Program-made: the position numbers and the translations under genes
Part shown: positions 45,471-55,729 of the stretch, piece by piece
How positions within the stretch are numbered: position 1 is the first letter of the stretch
Layout of the letters: every line of letters begins with the position of its first letter
Notes under the pieces: generated by a model
What the model was told of the DNA's origin: nothing
What the model saw: only the letters and a program-made list of their open reading frames with translations
Databases searched by the model: none
Assembly: GCA_026874595.1 (NCBI GenBank)
Contig: CM049312.1
Coordinates: 79,645,429 to 79,709,428, forward strand
Direction: 5' to 3'
DNA: 64,000 bases
Source of the DNA: Sipunculus nudus
Lineage: Eukaryota > Annelida > Sipuncula > Golfingiida > Sipunculidae

Positions 45471-47215
45471 CATATTTTGAATTTCAAGAATTTTAACCTA
45501 TATTAGGTCACTATGGTAATGGAAGAATATGACAGAGTCCCCACGAGGATCAACGCATTAAATCTAATTTCACATGCTGCAATCAGCAATCATTGTTGTG
45601 CTGCTGTCTGTAGTTTTGGAGATATGGCACAATAATTATTGCTGCAGCGCCATCTGGCGGCTATTTTCTAAAATGTAAAAAATTAGTTTCGATATATTTT
45701 ATTTTTATTATATATATTTGATGTATAATTAAAATTTAACCCCTGCCCCCAATTGCTTAACCAGGGATCCTCCCGTATTTTGACACACCCAACTACAAAA
45801 TCGGGGATCCGTCCCTTCTTTGAAAGATTTGCCAGTGGTTCCTGGCAACACAGATGGCCGCAAAAGGGGACACAATAAAAATCACAGGTGTGTTCCCTCC
45901 ACATTTAGCGGCTTTTGTCCTCTATTCAATGCTGCTTTGTGAGATTCATGGACGACCGCGCACGCCAGCTTGCAACTGTAATAGCCTTGACGGCACTTAC
46001 CGGTCAACCCTAAAGCCACTTGTGCTCACGGCAATAGGATGTATCTTCATCATATGATGAAAAACGAGGCGAGATTTGACGAGAATTGCAATATAATCAC
46101 ATAATGTGAGAGAGAGTGTAAGCCGCTGTCAAATGCTGAAAACTATAGGTCTTTAGTGTAAAAAATGACAGCATTATAGGCGTTTCTTTGAATGGTTCCA
46201 GGTTCTTGTTTGACGATGAATGGTGCGAGATACGACGAGATGTGTACTTTTGTCACTTGAAACTAATCAAAGCATTCTCAAACAGTAGAAAAATAGAATA
46301 TCCAGCATTAAAATGACCGAGATATAGACATTTGTTCGAAATCTCGAATATTCTCGTTTTTATCGGGCAATAATGCAAGATTTGCCGAGATTTGCGGTTT
46401 TATAAGGTTGAGCTATTAAATTTCTATAAAATGCTGAAAACTTCTTCTCTTTAGCCAGAAAGGTGACCAAGTTATAAGCATTTCTGTGAAATCTCGTAAC
46501 TTCTCGTTTGGCAAGAAACCGAGCAAGATTTGACGAGACTTGCAATTGAATGACTTAGAACCAAGGGAAAGCAGCCTTATGCAAAAAACTAGACCCCTGA
46601 AACATAAATATTAACCCAGATAGAAGCCAAAAACTGCATATTTTCAGATCGTCAAGTTTTACCCCTAAATTTGGTAACCATGGTAACGGCATCCCAAAAC
46701 TACATTTGCGGAGGAATAAGCCAATGATCCTAGTTTAAGATATGATAATAAAAATTGTGCCATGTTTCAATATTTTTTAGATCTTGCAGAAAAATGATAT
46801 GTTACAGTGTTTCATGTACAACGCCCCCTGGTGGCTTTTTTCAAAAAGTGTAAAAACAAGTTCGAGATATTACACATTAATACAAAATATATCACTTTTA
46901 AAGTCATTGTTTAAAAATTGCAACCTCCAGGTCATATTTTCTGAAATCTCAAAAGATCTCGTTTGACGATAAATGGCACGAGATTCTTCGAGACTTGCTA
47001 TTGTATGATAAACACCTTATTGAATACTACCTAATGCAAAAAATGACGTCTCTAGCTTTAAAAATGGCAAAGTTAGAAAAAAAATAAATTTCAGGATTTT
47101 TCCCCCAAAATGTCTACCCACGGAAACAGCAGAATGGAACAATTTTGCAGTGATGCTTGTCGCCATCTTATCGCGAAAAGAATGAGCTACTGCTTGAGTG
47201 GCTGCGATTATTATT
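45471..47215 (+). repeat. 1.88-kb tandem duplication, unit B
   Basis: Begins CATATTTTGAATTTCAAGAATTTTAACCTA and follows unit A through the AACCCCTGCCCCCAATTGC tract (45,739), the CGAGA hairpins, a CTCF-like site (about 46,821), GTAACCATGGTAAC (46,674) and the GTCGCCATCTTATCGCGAAAAGAATGAGCTAC end. It is about 135 bases shorter than unit A and moderately diverged, so the duplication is not recent. Confidence 0.75.
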
Positions 47216-50200
47216 GACGAAGATATGAAGAAAAAGCCGTAAGCCAAAAACAATAGGCTCCGAGGATAACGCATTAGACACTTGATGAATAAGTTTCAGA
47301 GCGATTGCTTGAAAATTTTGGCCTGTAGAGCAGACACAAACAAACAAACAAACTAGATGACCTGAGGTCACGCGCTTGCCGGAAATGACATAAAGTTAGT
47401 CAGATGAACGAGCAATGTCAAAGTGAAAGAAAATAATCCCTAGTTTGTAAAGATAGGATCAATATTAACAAAGTTCTGAAGAAAAAAAAATGATGTTTTG
47501 ATCACCTAGACCTTGACCTTTGACTTATTTGAATAATAAACATAGGCCTTCCAGATATCGTTACGAAATATGACAAGTGTAAGTTACAAAGCGATTCCTC
47601 CAAAATTGTGGCCAGTAGAATGGTATATGTGAGACGCAAGAACCAGGAAGCAGGCTAAATTAAGGACAACTGAAAACAGACAAACATACTGACAAACTTA
47701 CCCAAGATTGAGACCAGTTGACTTAATCATGTGATGGAGAAACCTTAGAGGAAGACAATAAGCTATAGTTTATGTAATTGAGGTTTATAGTTTTGGAGAT
47801 ATGGGCAAAAAATGATATGTTGTGGAAGTTTGAGTGCACCGCCCCGTAGCGGCCATATCTGGAAAATGAAAAATTCTTTTCGAGATATTAGTGTAAGACA
47901 TAAGATGTAATTGTTTTAAAAGGAATTTTTCAAAACTGTGACCTGTAGAATGCTATATGTGAGACGCAAGGACCGGTAAGCAGGCGAATTTGAGGACAAC
48001 TGAGAAACAGACGGACACACTGACAAAGTGACTCAAGATTGAGTCAAAATGACTACACCAGGATTTAGAAAAGACTCAGAGGATGAAAATAAGCGATAGT
48101 TTATGTAATTGAGGCTCACAGTTTTGGAGATATGGCCAAAATATAATTTGTTGGGGTGGTTTGCATACAGCGCCACCTAGCGGCATCATTCAAAAAATGG
48201 AAAAACAGATTCGAGAAAATTGTGTAGGACTTATGATATGTCATTTTCAAAAAAGATTTCTGCAAAACTGTGACCTCTAGGGCAAGATTACTGAAATCTC
48301 GAAATATCTCGTTTGACGAAATATTATACGAGAAATCGTGAGACCTGTAATAAAATCTTGCAGTAATTGTTAATACTACCTGAAGCAAAAAATAAGACCT
48401 CTCTAGCTTTAAAACTGACAAAGTTAGAAAAACAAGACCCATAATTTTCAAATATCATGACTTTTCCCCCAAATTAGTAACCATGGTTACAGCAAATTTG
48501 AGCCAGCTACACACTAGAAGAAAGGTCTTGGAATGACGATTAAAATGAGCTATTGTTGAAGTAGATACGACTAATAGTAACAAAAATATGAAGAAAAAGC
48601 CGTTTGAAGAAGTTTTGATGACCTTGACCTTGACCTTTGACCTACATTGCTCAAAAACAATATGCCTCAAGGACTTTTGCTTGTCTAACAACTGTGTAAG
48701 TTTAAAAGCCATTGCTTTAAAATTGTGACCTCTACAGAGTACACAGACAGACAGACAAACAGACAAACTAGACGCCCAGAGGTCGAGCGCTTGCCGGAAG
48801 TTGAAACGACAGACAGACGGACAGACAGAACAAATTGTGGGTTTTCTATTATTTTAATGACCCTCAGCGTTTGCTGAGAAGTTGTGGCCGGTAAAATGAC
48901 ATATCAGACAAAACAACGAGGAAGCAGACAAAGCTGACCACAAAAGACGAACAGACAGATATACTGACACATCTGTGATAACAGATTACCAGACAAAAGT
49001 GCCGAAGGTAAAGAAGAGCAAAATGAGCGATAGTTTATGTAGGTAAGGTTTATAATTTAGGAGATATAGCCAAAACATGATATGTTGGGGAGGGAAAGTG
49101 CAGCGCCCCCTGGTAGCCCTATCCGGAAAATGAAAAACAGTTTTGAGATATTCGTGAAACACATAAGATGTACCAGTTTTAAAAGGATTCCTGAAAAAAC
49201 TGTAGCCTGTAGAATGCTATATATGAGACGAAAGCAGGCGGATTTGAGGACAACTGACAAAAAGACAGACACACTGACAAAGTAATTCAAAATTAAGACC
49301 AGATGACATTACTAGGATATGGAGAATAATCAGGGAAAGAAAATAAGCCATAGTTTCTGTAATTGAGGCTTTGGGTTTTAGAGATATGGCCAATATAATG
49401 ATATGTGTGTGAGGGGTATGTGCAGCGCCACCTAGCGGCTATATCGGGAAAATGAAAAATAGTTTCAAGATATATCTGTAAAACATTATACGCATCAGTT
49501 TTCAAATGCTTCTTTAAAAACTGTGGCCTGTTGAATGCTATATGTGAGACGCAAGAACCAGCAAGCAGGCGAATTTGAAGACAACTGACAAACAGACGGA
49601 CACACTGACAAAGTGACACAAGATTGAGACTAGATGACATTATCAGTTTATGGAGAAGACTCAGAAGAAAAAAATAAGCTATAGTTTATGTAATTGAGGC
49701 TAAGGGTTTTAGAGATATGGCCAATGTAATGATATGTGTGAGGGACATGTGCAGTGCCCCCTAGCAGCCATATTCAAAAAATGAAAAAAAGATTTTGAGA
49801 TACTAGTGTAGGACTTATTATATTTCAGTTTCAAAAAGATTCCTGCAATAATGTGGCCTTTGGCGCAAGATGAATGAAATCTCGAAATATCTCTATTCAC
49901 GAGACATTTTACGAGATATTGCAAGACTTGTAATAAAATCTTGTAGAACTAGTTAAATGCCACCTGATGCAAAAAACTAAACCTCTTTAGCTTTAAAACT
50001 GACAAAGTTAAAAAAAATAAGACCCCTTATTTTCAAATATCATGATTTTCACCCCAATATGCGTAACCATGGTAACAGCAAATTTGAGGCAGCTACACAC
50101 CAGAAGAAAGGCCATGAAATCACGATTAAAATGAGCTACGCTTGAAGTAGATACAACTAATAGTTACAAAGATATAAAGCAAAAACCGTTTTGAAAAGTT

Positions 50201-51955
50201 TTGATGACCTTAACCTTGACCTGTGACCTATATGGCGCAAAAACTATAGGCCTCCAGGAATTTTCCTTGTCTACGAGCTGTATTAGTTTAAAGACAATTG
50301 CCTTAAAATTGTGGCCTGTAGAGAGTACACAGACAGGCAGACAGATAGACAGACAGACTAGATGACCTGAGGTCACACGCTTGCCGAAATGATGTAAAGT
50401 TAGTCAGATGAACGAGCAGTGTCAAAGTGAAAGAAAATAATCCATAGTTTGTGAAGAAAGAACCAATATTAACAAAGTTCTTAAGAAAATAAGATTTTGA
50501 TATATTTTGATCACCTTGACCTTGACCTTTGACTTACTGAATAAAAAACATAGGACTTCCAGATATCATCACGATATATGACAAGTGTTATTTACAAAAC
50601 GATTCCTACAAAATTGTGGCCAGTAGAATGCTACAAATGAGGTTTATAGTTTTGGAGATATGGCCAAAAAATGATATGTTGTGCAAGTTTGAGTGCACCG
50701 CCCCCTAGCGGCCATGTCTGGAAAATGAAAAATTTGTTTCGAGATATTAGTGTAAGACATAAGATGTAATAGTTTTAAAAGGATTGTTTCAAAACTGTGG
50801 CCTGTAGAATGCTATATGTGAGACGCAAGAACCGGTGAGCAAGCGAATTTATGGACAACTGAGAAACGGACACACAGACAAAGTGACTCAAGATTGAGAC
50901 CGAATGAATACACCAGGTTTTTGAAAAGACCCAGAGGAAGAAAATAAGCTATATTCTATGTTAATGAGGTTTATAGTTTTGGAGATATGGCCAAAAAATG
51001 ATATGTTGTGCAAGTTTGAGTGCACCGCCCCCTAGCGGCCATGTCTGGAAAATGAAAAATTTGTTTCGAGATATAAGTGTAAGACATAAGATGTAATAGT
51101 TTTAAAAGGATTCTTTCAAAACTGTGACCTGTAGAATGCTATATGTGAGACGGAAGAACCGGTAAGCAGGCGAATTTGAGGACAACTGAGAAACAGACGG
51201 ACACATTGACAAAGTGACTCAAGATTGAGTCGAAATGACTACACCAGAATTTTGAAAAAGACTCAGAGGATGAATATAAGCTATAGTTTATGTAATTGAG
51301 GCTTACAGTTTTGGAAATATGGCCAAAACATGATATGTTGGGGAGGTTTGCATACAGCGCCACCTAGCAGCTGTATTAAAAAACGGAAAATCAATTTCGA
51401 GATAATAGTGTAGGACTTACGATATGTCAGTTTCAAAAAGATTCCTGCAAAACTGTGACCTCCAGGGCAAGATTACTGAAATCTCGAAATATCTCGTTTG
51501 ACGAGAAATTAAACGAGATATCGCGAGACCTGTGATAAAATCTTGCAGTATTTGTTAAATGCTACCTGATGCAAAAAATAGACCTCTCTAGCTTTAAAAA
51601 TGATAAAGGTAGAAAAATAAGACCCCAGATTTTCGAAAATCATTAGTTTTTCCCAAATATTCGTAACCATGGTTACGGCCTATTTGAAGCAGCTACACAC
51701 CAGAGGAAAGGCCTTGGAATGACGATTAAAATGAGATATGTTTGAAGTAGATACGACTAACAGTAACAAGGTATGAAGAAAAAACCGTTTTGTATACTTT
51801 TCGTGACCTTGACCTTGACCTTTGACCTATATTGACCAAAAACAATAGGCTTCCTGGAATTTTGATTCTTGACCAGCTTTGTCAGTTTGAAAGCAATTGC
51901 TGCAAAAGTGTGGCCTGAAGAGAGTCCACAGACAAACAAACAAACACACAAACAG
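47216..51955 (+). repeat. composite interspersed-repeat array with modular units
   Basis: Modules recur in a loose order. (a) ACTAGATGACCTGAGGTCACGCGCTTGCCGGAAATGA (47,354, 50,364). (b) a TGACCTTGACCTTTGAC stretch. (c) ATAAGCTATAGTTTATGTAATTGAGG.TTATAGTTTTGGAGATATGGCCAAAA. (d) CACCGCCCCCTAGCGGC. (e) TATGTGAGACGCAAGAACCGG..AGCAGGCGAATTTGAGGACAACTGA. (f) TGAAATCTCGAAATATCTCGTTTGACGAG. (g) GTAACCATGGTTAC with TACACACCAGAAGAAAGGCC. Two copies of module c-e at about 50,641 and 50,968 are almost identical (offset 327). Minus-strand ORFs rich in VCLSVC or FLSV are chance readings of ACAG tracts. Confidence 0.75.
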
Positions 51956-52515
51956 ACATACGGAACTGACCAACCAACTTGCCGAAATCGAAGATTTCCG
52001 GCAAGCAACAAACAAACAGACAGACAGACATCCGCGACTGACCAACCAACCTGCAGAAATCGAAGATTTCCGGCAAGCAACAAACAGACAGACATACGCA
52101 ACTGACCAACCAACTTGCCGAAATCGAAGATTTCCGGCAAGCAACAAACAGACATACGCAACTGACCAACCAACTTGCCGAAATCGAAGATTTCCGGCAA
52201 GCAACAAACAGACATACGCGACTGACCAACCAACTTGCTGAAATCGAAGATTTCCGGCAAGCAGCAAACAGACATACGCGACTGACCAACCAACTTGCCG
52301 AAATCGAAGATTTCCGGCAAGCAACAAACAAACATACGCGACTGACCAACCTGCTTGCCGAAATCGATTTCCGGCAAGCAACAAACAAACAGACATACGC
52401 AACTGACCAACCAACTTGCCGAAATCGAAGATTTCTGGCAAGCAACAAACAGACAAACAGACATCCGCGACTGACCAACCTGCTTGCAGAAATCGAAGAT
52501 TTCCGGCAAGCAACA
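51956..52515 (+). repeat. minisatellite of nine 60-72-bp units, each with a strong hairpin
   Basis: The unit is ACTGACCAACCAACTTGCCGAAATCGAAGATTTCCGGCAAGCAACAAACAGACATACGC-like. The mark AAGATTT recurs at 51,991, 52,063, 52,127, 52,187, 52,247, 52,307, then (after one unit lacking the loop) 52,429 and 52,496. In each unit CTTGCCGAAATC pairs with GATTTCCGGCAAG around GAA, a 12-bp stem with one bulge. The 259-, 233- and 198-codon minus-strand ORFs here are periodic artefacts. Confidence 0.9.
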
Positions 52516-53880
52516 AACTAGATGACAAGAGGTCATGCGCTTGCCGGAAATGACGTAATGTAAGTCAGATGAATGAGCAATGTCAAAATGAAAGAAAATA
52601 AGTCATCATTTGTAAAGATTGGACCAATATTAACAAAGTTCTGAAGAAAATAAGCTTTTGATATGTTTTGGTCACCTTGACCTTGACCTTTGACTTATTT
52701 GAATAATACAAATAGGCCTTCCAGATATCGTTACGGAATATTACAAGTGTAAGTTACAAAGCGATTCCTGCAAAACTGTGGCCAGTAGAATGCTATATGT
52801 GAGAACCAGGAAGCAGGCGAAATTAAGGACAACTGAAAAACAGACAAACATACTGACAAACTAACCCAAGATTGAGACCAAATGAATACACCAGGTTTTT
52901 GGAAAGACCCGGAGGAAGAAAATAAGCTATAGTTTATGTAAATGAGAATTATAGTTTTGCAGAAATGGCCAAAAAAATGATATGTTGTGCAAGTTTGAGT
53001 GCACCACCCCTAGCGGCCAATTCTGGAAAATGAAAATTTTTTTTCGAGATATTAGTGTAAGACATAAGATGTAATAGTTTTAAAAGGATTCTTTCAAAAC
53101 TGTGACCTGTAGAATGCTATATGTGAGACGCCAGAACTGGTAAGCAGGCGAATTTGATGAAAACTGACAATCAGACAGTCATCCTGACAAAGGGACACAA
53201 GATTGAGACCAGATGACTAAACGAGTTCATGAAGAAGACTTAGAGGAAAAAAAATAAACAATAGTTTTTGTAATTGAGGCTTATAATGTTGGAGATATTG
53301 CCAAAACATGATATGTTGGAGAGGTTTGCACCCAGCTCCCCCTAGCGGCCGCATTCAAAAATGAAAAAACGATTTCGAGATAATAGTGTAGGACTTAAGA
53401 TTTGTCAGTTTCAAAAAGATTCCTGCAAAACTGTGCCTCCAGGGCAAGATTAATGAAATCTCGAAATACCTCGTTTGACGAGATATTATACGAGATATTG
53501 CGAGACTCTTAATAGAATCTTGTAGTACTAGGTGAATGCTACCTGAAGCAAAAAACTAGACCTCTATAGCTTTAAAACTGACAAATTTAGAAAAATATCA
53601 GCACTTTTCCCCAAAAATGCGTTACCATGGTTACTGCAAATTAAGTCAGCTACACACCAGAAGACAGGCCTTGGAATGACGACTAAAATGAGCTACAGTT
53701 GAAGTAGTTACGACCAATATTAACACAGATATGAACAAAAAACCGTTTCGTATACTTTTGATGACCTTGATCTTGACATTTTACCTATAATGCCCAAAAA
53801 CAATAGGCTTCCAGGACTTTTGCTTGTCTATCAGCTGTGCAATTGCTGAAAAATTGTGGCCTGTAGACAGCCCACAGACA
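52516..53880 (+). repeat. composite interspersed-repeat array, continued
   Basis: Restarts with CTAGATGACAAGAGGTCATGCGCTTGCCGGAAATGACG (52,518) and repeats modules b-g: TGACCTTGACCTTTGAC at 52,679, CCTAGCGGC at about 53,009 and 53,341, TCTCGAAATACCTCGTTTGACGAG at 53,458 and GTTACCATGGTTAC at 53,621. Confidence 0.7.
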
Positions 53881-54122
53881 GACAAACAGATATCCGCGAC
53901 TGACAAATCTGCTTGCCGAAATCGAAGATTTCCGGCAAGCAACAAACAGACAAACAGACATCCGCGACTGACCAACCTGATTGCCGAAATCGGAGATTTC
54001 CGGCAAGCAACAAACATACGGAACTGACCAACATACTTGCCGAAATCTTTGATTCATGCAAGTAACAAACAAACGGAACTGACCAACATACTGCCGAAAT
54101 CTTTGATTCCGGCAAGTAATAA
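53881..54122 (+). repeat. second, shorter hairpin minisatellite (four units)
   Basis: Units carry CTTGCCGAAATCGAAGATTTCCGGCAAG (53,911) and variants at 53,980, 54,041 and 54,092. The last two have changed to CTTGCCGAAATCTTTGATT. Same class as 51,956-52,515. Confidence 0.8.
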
Positions 54123-54149
54123 AGAATATTAAATGAAACCAAAGTTGGG

Positions 54150-54819
54150 ACACTGACACGACTGATGTAATTTGGCACTCTCAATGAAAGAAAAAAAAAA
54201 CATGCTTTAAAAATAGACAAAAATGCAGGTTGCGCCACCAGCCTTCAGAAACGGATAAAACTAGTAATGATCAATTAATATACAAGGTTTAAGAACACCA
54301 CATGAAACAACAGCTGAAAAAAACTGACACGATTGCAGTTATTTGAGGGACCAGAAACTCTCTTTGTCAGTCGTCGCCAACAGGTAGCGATGCATAGATA
54401 GGAAAGGTCCGTTGCTGTTATTTGAGGGTCTCAAAAGAGAGAAAAAATCGTTAAAAATGTTTAAAAAATACAGGTATCGCCACCAGTCTTAAGCAAATAA
54501 TGAAACTGCCCATGATCAATAAACTAAGTAAAATTCATGGCATTACATGCCGTGATTATCAATACACCTATGTTTTTTTATTTAATTTCGAAAAATTCTA
54601 GGGTACAAAAACGATTCTCTTAGCTTGGGCCGTGGCCTAACTTAAGGTTTTATAAGAGATTATTTATCGGCCTAAATGGATATCCAGTTTCTAGGTCAAG
54701 CGGTTACGTGTTGTGCCTTGCTACCGGAATGGTGGACGGTCGAATTGACAGGAGAAGAATGATGGACCAAGGGTGATCGCTTTAGCTCAGCATGAGTGAA
54801 AGTCATGGGCTAAAAGAAG
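54150..54819 (+). repeat. pearl-like element abutting the splice donor of exon 8
   Basis: Contains GGTTGCGCCACCAGCCTTCAG (54,228), AGGTATCGCCACCAGTC (54,473), CATGATCAATA and AGCGGTTACGTGTTGTGCC. The degenerate end AGCTCAGCATGAGTGAAAGTCATGGGCT (about 54,784-54,811) is followed by AAAAG. It stops within about 10 bases of the minus-strand donor at 54,821-54,826. Confidence 0.6.
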
Positions 54820-54826
54820 TACTTAC

Positions 54827-54955
54827 CTGACTGTAATGACCAACATGTACATTTTGAGTGGTAACGGCTTAAAAGGATCACCAAAATTACCAACAATATG
54901 ACTAGAAGCACTAACAGGAGTGATGTCATCCAAGCTGCAAAACACTTGCAACGCT
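54827..54955 (-). CDS. C-type-lectin receptor exon 8: transmembrane helix
   Basis: Encodes ERCKCFAAWM, then TSLLLVLLVILLVILVILLS, then RYHSKCTCWSLQS. A hydrophobic helix of about 21 residues is followed by a basic/cysteine-rich juxtamembrane segment. Acceptor TTTCCATGCAG, donor GTAAGT, phase 1 at both ends. Confidence 0.85.
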
Positions 54956-55665
54956 CTGCATGGAAACAAATACATTAAGATATTATTATCAATCTATGAT
55001 TAATTAAAAGTATTATATAAAATACCTAAATCGGAATACAATAAATGAAAATTGCAGGCTTACAAAGTAATATTAATATATTAATAACATAATATTAATA
55101 ATTGTTACAGTAATATATTAATAATTTAGCCAAGTGTAAGGATGGTAATAGCTTGCAAAGTTGTGGTGCAATGAGTGCCTAGGATGTATCTGTTTTTAGG
55201 GTCAACGTTGGCCAGCAGTTATATTATATTTTGTACAATACCAGTATACACACACAAACACATATATACTTTATATGTACGGCATAATATATACGATTAT
55301 TCCAGTACGGCGAATTCTCCTTGACATAGAAAAGCAATTATAGAAGTAGAACTTACAACGTAACAACAACAGCTAAGAACTTGAAGTAATAGTTACAGTA
55401 CCGATAAAAGCAAGATTTTAAAATGATACTTATAAAACACGCGAAATAGGACGTCACTGGAATAGGATAAAGTTCTTAACCTTAATTTGGGAACTAAATA
55501 TGAATCCAGTGTATGCAATAAATTGTGTTTAGGTAAGGAAACATTTCTTACCTGAAAGGTCCGATACAGTTACTGTAGAGGGTCCTGAAAAGATTTTAAA
55601 AAAAATGTTGACTTATGATGAACACACACAAACACACCACATATTTTTAATCGGTCTACCTGTCT

Positions 55666-55729
<64 letters not shown>

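Noticed and set aside
51956-52515. CRISPR-like array (regular palindromic repeats)
   Set aside because: The intervening sequences are themselves repeated, unit length varies from 60 to 72 bases, and the window is eukaryotic. It is a minisatellite.
51757-52536. ORFs of 259, 233 and 198 codons on the minus strand
   Set aside because: They are periodic readings of the 60-72-bp minisatellite in three frames (VCLFVACRKSSISASWLVS type). All frames stay open because the unit lacks stops. No gene signals.
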